A stretch of 43,018 nucleotides of DNA from Halomarina rubra (GTDB lineage: Archaea > Halobacteriota > Halobacteria > Halobacteriales > Haloarculaceae), in assembly GCF_023699475.1 (NCBI RefSeq), contig NZ_JALXFV010000001.1, forward strand, positions 84,491-127,508, in the 5' to 3' direction. Position numbers and translations under genes: made by a program. This document shows positions 24,802 through 33,914 of this stretch, one piece after another; position 1 is the first letter of the stretch, and each line of letters starts with the position of its first letter. Below the pieces are notes generated by a model, which made no database searches, was not told where the DNA came from, and saw only the letters and a list, made by a program, of their open reading frames with translations.

Positions 24802-25857
24802 ATGGCACAACGCGACCCGGTGGAAGCCCGGGCCCAGCGCTCGCGCGACCTCTACGACATCGCGACGTGGGAGCCTCGCTCGGCGCTCGACCGGTTCGCC
24901 GTCCGCCTCTACCGGGCCGTCGTCGCCACCGGCAAGTGGGTGCTCGTCCTGCTGGCGGTCGTGTTCACGCTCGCCATCGGTGCGGCCGGCGCGCTCACGA
25001 ACGAAGCCGTCCTCGGTCTCACAGTGCTGTCGGCGGTGCCCGCCCTCGCGCTCGCGGCGTACGTCTACCGGACCGACATCACCAGCGGCGAACCGCTGGG
25101 GCTACTGGCCGTCACGTTCGTCCTCGCCGTCATCTTCGCCAGCTTCGCCGCCGTCGTCAACACCGTGCTCGGCGGCGTCGTCGGTGCGGTCTTCGGCACG
25201 GCCCCGACCGCCGGGGGGACCGACACCACGGTGCTCTCGGTGCTCGGGACGGTGCTGTTCTTCCTGCTCGTCGTCGGCCCCATCGAGGAGACGGTGAAGA
25301 TGCTCGCCGTCCGGTTCTACGCCTACCGCAGCGAGCGGTTCGACGCCGTCGTCGACGGAACAGTGTACGGTGCGGTCGCCGGACTGGGCTTCGCGTTCGT
25401 CGAGAACGCCATCTACATCCAGCGCTCGGCCGGGCAGTCGCTCGCGCTCGGTGCGCCCGAACAGGCGCTCGCGGAGGCTGGCGTCACCGCCGCCGTCCGC
25501 GCGCTGGCCGGCCCCGGCCACGTCGTCTACTCCGCGTTCGCGGGCTACTACCTCGGTCTCGCGAAGTTCAACCGCGAGAACGCCGGCCCCATCGTCGCGA
25601 AGGGCATCCTCATCGCCGCGCTCATCCACGCGCTGTACAACTCGCTGGCGACCGTCGTCCTCCCCGTGGTCACCGGTGCGGTCCCGTCGATTCCGCCGAT
25701 TACCGTCTACTTCGGGTTCGTCGTCGTGTTCCAGGGGTTCTTCGGCTACCTGCTCTACCGGAAGATCAAGACGTACTCGGCCGCCTACCGCGACGTGATG
25801 AGCGACGCCGAACGCGCCGACTCCATCGGCGTCGAACGCACCGAGTTCGACGGGTAG
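24802..25857 (+). CDS. PrsW-family intramembrane metalloprotease
   Basis: The 351-residue protein has about eight membrane helices and the PrsW motifs: PIEETVK (E162/E163), FAFVENAIYI (E201, N202), a conserved H240 in GPGHVVYSAF and H276 in IHALYNS. These residues are expected to bind zinc within the membrane, as in PrsW of Bacillus, which cleaves an anti-sigma factor. Archaea have no sigma factors, so the target must differ and is unknown. The start ATG 24802 gives a soluble N-terminus of about 45 residues. A GTTAGAA box lies 24-32 bases upstream. Confidence 0.9.
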   Translation: MAQRDPVEARAQRSRDLYDIATWEPRSALDRFAVRLYRAVVATGKWVLVLLAVVFTLAIGAAGALTNEAVLGLTVLSAVPALALAAYVYRTDITSGEPLGLLAVTFVLAVIFASFAAVVNTVLGGVVGAVFGTAPTAGGTDTTVLSVLGTVLFFLLVVGPIEETVKMLAVRFYAYRSERFDAVVDGTVYGAVAGLGFAFVENAIYIQRSAGQSLALGAPEQALAEAGVTAAVRALAGPGHVVYSAFAGYYLGLAKFNRENAGPIVAKGILIAALIHALYNSLATVVLPVVTGAVPSIPPITVYFGFVVVFQGFFGYLLYRKIKTYSAAYRDVMSDAERADSIGVERTEFDG

Positions 25858-25866
25858 ACGGTTCGC

Positions 25867-26502
25867 TCAGTCCTCGCGGCCGAACCGTTCTGCGTACGCC
25901 ACCTGCGGGTCGGCCGCCTCGGCGCTCAACACGCGCTCGACGTACTTCGCGAGCACGTCCACCTCGAGGTGGACCGGGTCGCCGACCGCCTTCTCCGACA
26001 GCGTCGTGACGTCGTACGTCGCGGGGATGATGGCCACCTCGAACCCCGACTCGTCGAGGGCGGCGACGGTCAGCGAGATGCCGTCGACCGTCACCGACCC
26101 CTTCTCGACGACGTACTGTGCGACCTCGTCGGGCAGCGAGAACCCGAACCGCCAGTCCTCGCCCTCCCGTTCGACGCTCGTGACCGTCGCCGTCGCGTCG
26201 ACGTGACCCTGCACGACGTGGCCGTCGAACCGCCCGTCGGCGGGCATCGCCCGTTCGAGGTTGACGCGCTCGCCCGGTTCGACGCTCCCGAGGGCGGTCC
26301 GGTCGACGGTCTCGCGGGCCAGGAACACCGAGAACGTCTCGGCGTCGTGGTCCTCGACGGTCAGGCACGCGCCACTGACGCTGACCGACTGGCCGTAGCT
26401 GAGTTCGGGGGCGAACGAACAGGCGATGGTGAGGCGGCGACCGCCCTCGTCGGTTTCGCTCGCGACGACCTCGCCGGTCTCCTCGACGATACCGGTGAAC
26501 AT
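25867..26502 (-). CDS. ribE: Riboflavin synthase, alpha-chain type
   Basis: The 211-residue protein has the duplicated lumazine-binding fold of RibE-type riboflavin synthase, which makes riboflavin from two molecules of 6,7-dimethyl-8-ribityllumazine. Motifs seen are the start MFTGIVEETG, SGACLTVE, GRFDGHVVQGHVD and VEKGSVTVDGISLTV. Archaea such as Methanocaldococcus use an unrelated RibC-type enzyme, while haloarchaea use this bacterial type, so it was probably acquired by transfer in an ancestor. No other rib gene is adjacent. The start ATG 26502 matches the universal MFTGI N-terminus exactly. Confidence 0.95.
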   Translation of the reverse strand: MFTGIVEETGEVVASETDEGGRRLTIACSFAPELSYGQSVSVSGACLTVEDHDAETFSVFLARETVDRTALGSVEPGERVNLERAMPADGRFDGHVVQGHVDATATVTSVEREGEDWRFGFSLPDEVAQYVVEKGSVTVDGISLTVAALDESGFEVAIIPATYDVTTLSEKAVGDPVHLEVDVLAKYVERVLSAEAADPQVAYAERFGRED

Positions 26503-26641
26503 AGTGGCCGTAGGGGGGTCGTGGTGCAAAGCGTTCCGCTTCGTCGGCCGCACCCCGTCTCACAGCGGAACCGGACCGTCTCGGGGACCTCCAACATCGT
26601 TTAAGCCCGCTGACAGCCTCCGTTTCGACGGTGAATCACTC

Positions 26642-27229
26642 ATGAGTGCTACCGTTCCCGAGTCCGGGGACCAGATGACGACGACCGACCGGGTGAGTTC
26701 CAGTCGAACCATGACCGCTGCGGGTATCGTGTTGAGTCTGCTCGGTCTGCTGGCCATCGTCTTCCCGTTCGTCACCGGCGTGTCGCTCTCGATACTGCTC
26801 GGTGCGCTGCTCGTCGTCGGGGCGCTGTTCCACGTCGCCCACGCGTTCAGCGCCGGCGGGTGGAAGGGGTTCGCGTTGCAGGTGTTGCTCGCGGGCATCT
26901 ACGCCATCGCCGGTATCGGCCTGCTCGCGAACCCGGTGGTGGGACTGGCGACGCTGACGCTCCTGCTGGTCGGCTACTTCCTCGCCGACGGCATCGTCGA
27001 GATACTCCTCGGCCTTCGCCTCCGCGGCGACGCCGGGTGGGTGTGGCTGCTCGCCAGCGGCGTCATCTCGGTCCTGCTCGCCGTCCTCCTGTGGGTCGGC
27101 TTCCCGAGCACCGCCGCGTGGGCCGTCGGCCTGCTGTTCGGCGTCAGCCTCCTCTCGTCGGGCCTCTCGATGGTGTTCGTCGGGCGGAGCAGCGCGCGTG
27201 CCGAGACCGACACCGCTGCGGCGGCGTAA
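26642..27229 (+). CDS. HdeD/DUF308-like membrane protein
   Basis: The 195-residue protein has a polar N-terminus of about 25 residues and six hydrophobic segments arranged as two similar halves, with GVSLSILLGALLVVGALFH and LADGIVEILLGLRLRGDAGW in the DUF308/HdeD positions. HdeD is linked to acid resistance in E. coli, but this role should not be carried over. A TTTAAG box lies 36-44 bases before the start, giving a short leader. Divergent from riboflavin synthase. Confidence 0.83.
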   Translation: MSATVPESGDQMTTTDRVSSSRTMTAAGIVLSLLGLLAIVFPFVTGVSLSILLGALLVVGALFHVAHAFSAGGWKGFALQVLLAGIYAIAGIGLLANPVVGLATLTLLLVGYFLADGIVEILLGLRLRGDAGWVWLLASGVISVLLAVLLWVGFPSTAAWAVGLLFGVSLLSSGLSMVFVGRSSARAETDTAAAA

Positions 27230-27427
27230 TCGCTCCCTCTTCCGTTTTCCGCCGACTCGATGCCGCGAGCGACTGCGCCGTCACACCGGACTGCTCCGCG
27301 GCAGCGGCACCACACCGAACGTCTCTTCGGCGACGTCTCCACACCGACTCTCCCGGTCTGTCCGACTGTCGTGTCTCTCCCGGTTCCGTGGACACCGGGT
27401 TATCGTCGCTCGTGTCATACCGCAGTC

Positions 27428-28717
27428 ATGCGACTCGTTCAGGTCCTCATTCCGAACGGTACCCGAGAGAGCGTGTTGGCGGTCCTCGACGACGAGGCCA
27501 TCGACTACGCGGTAGTCGACGAGACCGGCCGCGGCGACTTCGAGGCGCTCGTCTCGTTTCCCATCCCCGAGAGCGGCGTCGAGGCGGTGCTCGACAGACT
27601 CGAAGGGGCGGGTCTCCGCGAGGACGCCTACACCATCGTCCTGGCGACGGAGACGGTCATCTCCCGGCGAATCGGTCGCCTGGAGAAACGGTACTCGGGC
27701 CTGCGTATCTCGCGGGAGGAACTCGTCGCCCGTGCGGAGGACCTCGCGCCGGCGGGGTCGACGTACGTCGCGTTCCTCGTGTTGAGCACCGTCATCGCCA
27801 CCGCGGGGCTGTTGCTCGACTCGGCGGCGACCATCATCGGAGCGATGGTCGTCGCACCGCTGATGGGGCCGGCCATCACCGCCAGCGTCGGTACCGTCCT
27901 CGGCGACGAGCGACTCGCCTCTCGCGGTGTGACGTTCCAGGTGGTCGGGTTGGCGCTCGCCATCGCCGTCGGCGCGGTGATGGGCTGGCTGCTGAAGGAC
28001 ACGTTCTTGCTCCCGCCGGCGCTCGACATCCGCGAGATTCCACAGGTCGCAGAACGCACGAGTCCGACGTTCCTCTCGCTGTTCCTCGCACTCGGCTCCG
28101 GTATCGCGGGTGCCATCAGCGTCATGCGTAACGCCGGGTCGGCGCTCGTCGGCGTCGCCATTGCCGTCGCGCTCATCCCCCCCGCCGCCACCGCCGGCCT
28201 CGGCCTCGCGTGGGGGTACGAGATGGTCGCGCTCGCGGCCGGGACGCTCGTGCTGGTCAACCTGCTGGCCATCAACCTCTCGGCGCTCCTCCTGTTCTAC
28301 CTCGCGGGCTACCGCCCCGTCGCCGACGACTCGTTCGACCCGGCGGCCGTCCGGCGGTCGGTGCTGACGCGTCTGGCCGGCATCGTCGCCGGGATGCTCC
28401 TGCTGTCGGTCGTCCTCGGGGCGGTCACCGTCGTCGAGTACCTCACCAACGAGGTCGAACTCGAACTCGACGCCGAGGCCCGGGCGATGCTCGACGACCC
28501 CGAGTACGAAGGGCTGAACTACGAGGGCATCACGACCGAGTTCGACTTCCGTCAGTACGTCTCCGAGGAGGAGTACGAGGTCGAGATCATCGTCGGCGTC
28601 GAGCAGGGGGCGACGGTCCCACCGGACCTCGCTCGACGGCTGGACGACCGACTGAGCCAGGCGACCGGCGTCGACCTGTCGGTCCGCGTCGGGTTCCTCG
28701 ACGAACAGGTGTCCTGA
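27428..28717 (+). CDS. DUF389/TIGR00341 membrane protein
   Basis: The 429-residue protein has a soluble N-terminal ACT-like region (about 1-80, MRLVQVLIPNGTRES), then about seven membrane helices with the family motifs LLLDSAATIIGAMVVAPLMG and SVMRNAGSALVGVAIAVALI, and an acidic extracytoplasmic or cytoplasmic tail (about 350-429). The function of the family is unknown, although its symmetry suggests transport. A GGTTATC box 24-31 bases before ATG 27428 indicates a leaderless transcript. The 198-base gap before it holds nothing else I can support. Confidence 0.88.
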   Translation: MRLVQVLIPNGTRESVLAVLDDEAIDYAVVDETGRGDFEALVSFPIPESGVEAVLDRLEGAGLREDAYTIVLATETVISRRIGRLEKRYSGLRISREELVARAEDLAPAGSTYVAFLVLSTVIATAGLLLDSAATIIGAMVVAPLMGPAITASVGTVLGDERLASRGVTFQVVGLALAIAVGAVMGWLLKDTFLLPPALDIREIPQVAERTSPTFLSLFLALGSGIAGAISVMRNAGSALVGVAIAVALIPPAATAGLGLAWGYEMVALAAGTLVLVNLLAINLSALLLFYLAGYRPVADDSFDPAAVRRSVLTRLAGIVAGMLLLSVVLGAVTVVEYLTNEVELELDAEARAMLDDPEYEGLNYEGITTEFDFRQYVSEEEYEVEIIVGVEQGATVPPDLARRLDDRLSQATGVDLSVRVGFLDEQVS

Positions 28718-28770
28718 CGGTCCGCGGGTCACTCCGCGACGCTTTTCCCCGCCTCCCGCCAGAATCGCAC

Positions 28771-29013
28771 ATGGCTCGCGGTATCATCGGGACGGTCCAA
28801 CTGGTCGCGACGCTCGTGTTCGCTATCCCGGTCGGCCTGTTCGGCGTGATGCAGCTCGTCGACGGCAACGAACTGTTCGGCGGCCTGTTGCTGGTCGCCG
28901 CCGTCGGGATGGTGCTCGTCGAGGAGTACCTGACGACGCCACAGGACGTCCCCGCGATGGCCGCCGAGAAGGCCGTCGACGCCGTCGTCGACGACCCCGA
29001 CGACGACGGCTGA
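28771..29013 (+). CDS. Small membrane protein (DUF7533-like)
   Basis: The 80-residue protein has two hydrophobic segments (about 5-28 and 35-52) and an acidic tail, with the conserved-looking EEYLTTPQDVPAMAAEK after the second helix. It resembles a haloarchaeal family I recall as DUF7533. It lies 53 bases after the DUF389 gene on the same strand and may be in one unit with it. Confidence 0.75.
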   Translation: MARGIIGTVQLVATLVFAIPVGLFGVMQLVDGNELFGGLLLVAAVGMVLVEEYLTTPQDVPAMAAEKAVDAVVDDPDDDG

Positions 29014-29064
29014 CGACCCATCGGCCCACCCGTCGACCGCCGCACCGACTCGCCTCCTCTCGAC

Positions 29065-29493
29065 TCACTCCGCGTCGATGCGGACCGTCATCACCGGTAC
29101 CGACGCGGTTCGGACGACCTTCTCCGTCACGCTCCCGAGGAGATAGCGGTCCAGTCCGCGTCTCCCGTGGGTCGCCATCACCAGCAGGTCGACGCCCTCG
29201 CGCTCGGCGTAGTCGACGATGGTCCGCCACGGCGTCCCCTGCTCGACGGCGGTCGTCGCCTCGACGCCGGCCTCTGCGGCCCGGTCGGCGACCGTCGCGA
29301 CCGCCTCCTCGCCGACCGCGGTGAGCGCGTCGACGACCTCGGTGCCGACGAGCGTCACGCTGTCGCGCTGGGTGTCGGCGACGAACAGTACGTGGAGCGT
29401 CGATTCGTGGATTCGGGCGAGTTCGAGCGCGTCGGTCAGCGCCTCGTCCGCGCCTTCACTCCCGTCGGTCGGGAACAGGATGCGGTCGAACAT
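29065..29493 (-). CDS. Universal stress protein (UspA family)
   Basis: The 142-residue protein has the UspA fold from ILFPTDGSEGADEAL to VPVMTVRI. The nucleotide motif ATHGRRGLDRYLLGSVTEKV keeps the second Gly (G110) and the final G120-S121, with Ala in place of the first Gly of the MJ0577 pattern, as in many haloarchaeal members, so ATP binding is likely. Haloarchaea encode many such proteins, often near transporters; this one is convergent with small membrane genes. A GACTTATC box lies 28-35 bases upstream. Confidence 0.92.
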   Translation of the reverse strand: MFDRILFPTDGSEGADEALTDALELARIHESTLHVLFVADTQRDSVTLVGTEVVDALTAVGEEAVATVADRAAEAGVEATTAVEQGTPWRTIVDYAEREGVDLLVMATHGRRGLDRYLLGSVTEKVVRTASVPVMTVRIDAE

Positions 29494-29591
29494 GACGTGT
29501 GAACGTATCGCACGACCGGGGATAAGTCGTGGGGCTGCGTCGCTCCGCGAGTGAGGGTTCGGGAGACCACGGAGGAGGGTCGTCGAGCGCG

Positions 29592-31418
29592 TTACTGGAC
29601 GGCGAGTGGCTCCTGGGCTTCGGCCATCAGGTCGTCCAGGTCGCGTTCGGTGAGTTCGTTGTGGAGCAACACGTCGATGGGCAGGGTGGGGGCGCCGTCG
29701 ACGAGGTTCTCCAGCAAGACGAGGCGTTCGCGAGCGCGGGACATCCCGACGTAGAACACGCGGCGCTCGTTGTCCGTCAGACAGGGGACGGGGTTGGTCG
29801 ACTCCTCGAACGCCTTGGCCCCTTCGGGGTTCTCGTGTTCGATGGTCGCGGCCATCTGCTCGACGACCTTCTCGGTGAGGTCCGTCGCCACGAACACGTG
29901 GTCGGCCTCGCGACCCTTCGCGGAGTGGATGGTGCCGACGCGGACTCGCGAGCGGTCGACGTCCATGTAGTCACCCGAGACGTACGCGTCGAGCGAGCGC
30001 TTCTGGTAGTTCGTCACCTTCCGGACCATGTCCGCCGCAGAGGCGAGTCCCGGCGTGAACGGGGCGTGGTCCTTGACGAACGACTCGTCGACGGTCATCT
30101 CGGTGAGGTCCTCCACGCCCTCTGCCTCCTGGCGCTCGTCGATGGCGTCGAACAGGTCGTCGCGCTCGCCGGTGCCGAACGCGGCGGAGTCGAGCATCTC
30201 GGCGAGTCGGCGGGCCTGCAACCCGTTGATGGCCTCGCCGTTCTCCATCCGCTCGATGGCCTCGACGTAGTCGGTGAACCGGTCGGTCCACATCCGCTGG
30301 TCGGTGAGCACCTGGAACGGGATGCCGTAGGAGATGAACTCGTCCATGAATTGGAACATCTGGTAGCGCGCCCGGAACAGGAGCATCACGTCGCCGTCCT
30401 CGTCCTGTTCGATGGTCGCGCGGATGTTCCGCACGAGGTCGTACATCGAGGGGCTGGAGACGGCCTCGACGCGACCGCCCTCCTTTCGAGGTAAGAAGTC
30501 CTTCTCCTGGCGCTCGGTGACGTGGTCTATCTCGCGGTTGACGACGTTGAGGATGCGCGAGGGGAGTCGGTAGGAGGTGTCGAGGATGACGTCCTCGCCG
30601 ACCTCGTCGAGCAGGAGGTGGGGGTCCGCACCCTGCCAGGCGTAGACGACCTGGTCGTCGTCGCCGGCGATGAGGACGTTCTCCATGTGGGGTTTCCACT
30701 CCTCGTACACCTCGTACTGGAGCGTCGTGATGTCCTGGAACTCGTCGATGACGAGGTAGTCGACGTTCGGCAGCAGCGAGCGCTGCTTGACGCGTTCGAG
30801 CATGTCCGCGAAGCCGACCAGCCCGTTGTCGCCCTTGTACTTGCGCCACGCTCGGATGGCCTCGGGCACGTCGAGGCGCTCGTCCGAGGAGGGCCACGTC
30901 GGGGTGTACTTGTTGCCGGTCTGGGCGTTCGGGTCGATGTCCGGCGGGAGGCGGACCTCGTCGACGTTCCACTGGAACGGGACGTCGTACCAGTCGGCGA
31001 CGTCCCGGCGAGTGCGCTGGAGCCACTGGCTCGTCGCGATGAGCTTGTTGCCCATCGTCGTCGACCGCGAGGAGCGTCGGCGCGAGGACTCGTACTCGTC
31101 TTCGAACTCCAGCCCGTAGCTCTCACAGAACTCCTTCTTGTCCTTCTCGCCGACGACGTCGCCCCGCGAGAGGTTGAGCAGTTCGTACGCCTTCGCGTGC
31201 ATCGTCGCGACGTTGCCACGGAGCGCCCGCGGGCTACAGTCGAGTCGTTCTGCGAGTCGTTCGCGGATCTCTGCGGCCGCTGCGCGCGTGTAGGAGACGA
31301 CGAGGATGTCGTTGACCTCGACGTCGTCGTCGAGGAGGGTGTCGACACGGTCGAGGAGAGCGGTCGTCTTCCCGCAGCCCGGACCGCCGAACAGCCGGGT
31401 GACCTGCGTGTCCGTCAT
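29592..31418 (-). CDS. UvrD/Rep-type SF1 DNA helicase
   Basis: The 608-residue protein has the superfamily 1A helicase motifs: GGPGCGKTT (11-19), SYTRAAAAEI (motif Ia), DEFQD (225-229), GDDDQVVYAWQGA (motif III), TSYRLPSRIL (motif IV), GTIHSAKGREADHVFVATD (motif V) and VGMSRARERL (motif VI). It is thus an ATP-driven 3'-5' DNA helicase or translocase, probably in repair or replication restart. It has no fused nuclease domain. ATG 31418 places a perfect TATA-like box (CTTATACC) at 24-32 bases upstream, so the transcript is probably leaderless. Confidence 0.93.
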   Translation of the reverse strand: MTDTQVTRLFGGPGCGKTTALLDRVDTLLDDDVEVNDILVVSYTRAAAAEIRERLAERLDCSPRALRGNVATMHAKAYELLNLSRGDVVGEKDKKEFCESYGLEFEDEYESSRRRSSRSTTMGNKLIATSQWLQRTRRDVADWYDVPFQWNVDEVRLPPDIDPNAQTGNKYTPTWPSSDERLDVPEAIRAWRKYKGDNGLVGFADMLERVKQRSLLPNVDYLVIDEFQDITTLQYEVYEEWKPHMENVLIAGDDDQVVYAWQGADPHLLLDEVGEDVILDTSYRLPSRILNVVNREIDHVTERQEKDFLPRKEGGRVEAVSSPSMYDLVRNIRATIEQDEDGDVMLLFRARYQMFQFMDEFISYGIPFQVLTDQRMWTDRFTDYVEAIERMENGEAINGLQARRLAEMLDSAAFGTGERDDLFDAIDERQEAEGVEDLTEMTVDESFVKDHAPFTPGLASAADMVRKVTNYQKRSLDAYVSGDYMDVDRSRVRVGTIHSAKGREADHVFVATDLTEKVVEQMAATIEHENPEGAKAFEESTNPVPCLTDNERRVFYVGMSRARERLVLLENLVDGAPTLPIDVLLHNELTERDLDDLMAEAQEPLAVQ

Positions 31419-31442
31419 TGGACGTGGATAGTGGTCCGTCGG

Positions 31443-31450
31443 TATAAGTG
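31443..31450 (-). promoter_or_regulatory. Putative TATA box of the SF1 helicase gene
   Basis: CACTTATA on the minus strand (within CACTTATACC), 25-32 bases before the start codon at 31418. This supports that start over the in-frame Met at 31496. Confidence 0.5.
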
Positions 31451-31676
31451 ACGTGGCTTTGGCGACGGAAACCGCCGGTACGTGCCACCAGCACACACTA
31501 TGGCGGACGGGACCGTCGTGGCGTCGCGTCGGTCACGGCCTGCGTCCGGCGGGGGCGTCGACGTCACTCGACGACCGGACGAGCGGCGGAGAATCGGGTG
31601 GTCCGGGGTCGACCGGACGGTTCGAGTCGAACGGGCGGTTCGCGCGGGTGAGAGCGCCGACGACGGCTGCCAGCGA

Positions 31677-31841
31677 CTACGGCATCCAGCCACAGACGCT
31701 GCACTCCGTGGCTGCGAGGTCGTGGAGGCTACAGCACTCCGGACACTGCTTCTTGTTATACTCTCGGTCCCAACTCGGCGCTTCTGTTCGGTGTCCGCGC
31801 TGTTCGAGGAAGTCGTCGAACATATCGCCGTTCGTCGCCAT
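31677..31841 (-). CDS. HVO_0416-type small zinc-finger protein
   Basis: The 54-residue protein (from ATG 31841, MATNGDMFDDFLEQRGH) has two CxxC knuckles, CPEC and CSVC, in YNKKQCPECCSLHDLAATEC followed by SVCGWMP. It matches the small zinc-finger family named after Haloferax volcanii HVO_0416. Such proteins below 70 residues are abundant in haloarchaea and several affect growth, biofilm or motility, but this family's role is not known to me. A Met six codons upstream is less likely because TTTAATA lies 26-32 bases before 31841. Confidence 0.83.
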   Translation of the reverse strand: MATNGDMFDDFLEQRGHRTEAPSWDREYNKKQCPECCSLHDLAATECSVCGWMP

Positions 31842-31992
31842 ACAGGTATGACATTGCACACCACACTATTAAAGCTGTCTTCACCCCTCGTTAGCTGAGA
31901 ACGGCCCGACGACCGACGGGTCGCTCGCCGTCGTGCGAAGATCGGTCTCACCTCGGCGCAGCCGTTCGGTTCTTGGGGGTCGCCGAACCGGC

Positions 31993-33888
31993 TCAGGTGA
32001 GGAAGAAGACGAGCGCGCTCACCGCGGTGACGCCGATGACGAACGCGGCGGCGAGCGCTCCGCCCATCGATATCATCGCGTTGGCGTGGGAGGCGAGCGT
32101 CTCGGTCCGGTCGTTGCCGAACACCGTCACGGTCGCGCGCTCGCTCGCCATCCCGGCGACGACGGGTTCGCAGTCCGCGACGGCCCGCGCCGCGAGGTCG
32201 AGGACGACCGCCTCCAGTTCGTCGTGGTCGATGGCTGCCCCGACCTGGTTGTCCGCTTCGACGGTGTTGACGATGTGCGTGTCCGTCGTCATCACCTCCG
32301 CGGCGTCGACGTACTCGCCGAGGGCCTCGACGAGTCGTCCCCGGAGACCGGGTTCCATGTTGTTGCCGTCGACGAGGACGTACGCGGTACGCTGTTGCCC
32401 GGCCTCGACGACGGCCACGCGGACGCCGAGCGGGCCGATGCCGTCGGCCGGCGTCCACTCCGTCCGCTCCCAGGCCACCCCGAGTCGGAGGCGCTGGCGG
32501 GGGGCGTCGCTCAGCGCGATGCCCGCCGTCCGGGCCGCCCCCAGCATGTCGAACGAGCGCTCGCTGCCCGGCGTGACGTGGCCCAGGTCCTCGCCTTCGA
32601 GGCCGTCGTTGCTGTTGTGGGCGTCGACGACCATCGCCTCGCGCAGGCCGCCGGCGCGGGCTTCCGCCCCGGCGGAGAGACCGACCGCGTAGTCCACGTC
32701 GTCGGCGAACTGTGGCGCGTAGCTGGCGACCAGCAGCGCGTCGTCGCCGAACGCCTGGGCGAGCAGTCCGAGTTCGCCCTGCTGGACGTGGTGGCTCTCG
32801 GTCGCGCGCTCGGCGTACTCGATGCGCTCGGCCGCCCGGTCGGCCGCCTCGATGAGGGTGTCGACCTCGCGTTCGGTGACGAGGTTGAAGTCGTGGCCGG
32901 CGGTCGCGTGGGGGGGAAACCCGAGCCCTTCGGTCGACGCGGCGACCCGTTGGGGGAGGTTCCCCCCGCCGATCTCGCCCATCGGCCCGGGGTGGATCAT
33001 CGGGAGGACGATACGCGCCTTCTCCTCGCCCGGCGACCCGTCGTCGGCGACGCGGCGAAAGGAGAGGACGGTGACCGGGACGACGGCCTCCTCGCCCAAC
33101 TGCTCGAAGAAGTCCTCCAGTTCGCGGGTGCCCTCGGCGATGTGGCCGATGAACCCGCGGATGAACTCCAGGACGCTGACGCCGAGACTACGTTTCCACG
33201 GCTGGTCGATGACGACGAGGAACAGCCACGTCGCGACGGCGTAGAACACGCACATGAACGCCAGCAAGAGGAAGTCGCTCGGGGCGATGGCCGACAGCGC
33301 CTCGGGGGCGCGGTCGGGCCGCGAGAGGTACGAGCGGGCGAGCGGCCCGCCGAACGTCAGATACGTCATCGTCCCGCTGTAGACGAACAGCAGCAACGCC
33401 CCCGCGAGCGTCTGGATGCTCGCGGGCAGGATGGCCCAGCGCAGCGCGTGCCCCGAGACGGCCATCGCGACGAACAGCCGGATGGCGAACACGCTGGCGA
33501 GCGCGACCAACAGCACGTCGAAGACGAACTGCTGACCGAGGTCCGGCACGCTCGGGACCAGCCCCGACACCGCGACGACGACCGCCGCGAGCGTCAGCAG
33601 ACCGACCGTGACGAGTTCACAGAACAGCGCCAGCAGCGACGCTCGGTTGGGCGTGAGCTGTCCGTCGAGTCGCCGGTCGACCCACGGGGTGAGGACGCTC
33701 GCGGCGAGCGTCGGCACGCCGACGAAGAACACGCCCTGCCAGACGTCCTCCAGCAGGAATCGGGAGTCGAACGCGGCGATGCCGGTGACGGCGGCGATGA
33801 GCAGCGAGAACGCGACGCTGGCGTACCACTGCGGCGCGCGGAAGATGTACCGCGAGAGCGACGCGAGGTCGCCCTGCGTCGCGGTCAC
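31993..33888 (-). CDS. DUF2070 archaeal membrane protein
   Basis: The 631-residue protein has an N-terminal half with about six membrane helices (1-235), a large soluble domain (about 240-600) and one C-terminal membrane helix (about 605-628). The soluble part carries the DUF2070 hallmarks VLPMIHPGPMGEIGGGNLP, HATAGHDFNLVTERE and VVDAHNSND, whose His/Asp/Asn residues look like a metal or nucleotide site. No function is established that I know of. The gene begins 26 bases after the end of guaAa, so the two are very likely one transcript. Confidence 0.9.
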   Translation of the reverse strand: MTATQGDLASLSRYIFRAPQWYASVAFSLLIAAVTGIAAFDSRFLLEDVWQGVFFVGVPTLAASVLTPWVDRRLDGQLTPNRASLLALFCELVTVGLLTLAAVVVAVSGLVPSVPDLGQQFVFDVLLVALASVFAIRLFVAMAVSGHALRWAILPASIQTLAGALLLFVYSGTMTYLTFGGPLARSYLSRPDRAPEALSAIAPSDFLLLAFMCVFYAVATWLFLVVIDQPWKRSLGVSVLEFIRGFIGHIAEGTRELEDFFEQLGEEAVVPVTVLSFRRVADDGSPGEEKARIVLPMIHPGPMGEIGGGNLPQRVAASTEGLGFPPHATAGHDFNLVTEREVDTLIEAADRAAERIEYAERATESHHVQQGELGLLAQAFGDDALLVASYAPQFADDVDYAVGLSAGAEARAGGLREAMVVDAHNSNDGLEGEDLGHVTPGSERSFDMLGAARTAGIALSDAPRQRLRLGVAWERTEWTPADGIGPLGVRVAVVEAGQQRTAYVLVDGNNMEPGLRGRLVEALGEYVDAAEVMTTDTHIVNTVEADNQVGAAIDHDELEAVVLDLAARAVADCEPVVAGMASERATVTVFGNDRTETLASHANAMISMGGALAAAFVIGVTAVSALVFFLT

Positions 33889-33914
33889 GTGCGACCGCCC
33901 CCTGTCACGTGCAT

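Noticed and set aside
31419-31676. Possible small gene between the helicase and the zinc-finger gene
   Set aside because: Frames on the plus strand are Arg/Ser-rich with no motif; I see only the helicase promoter here.
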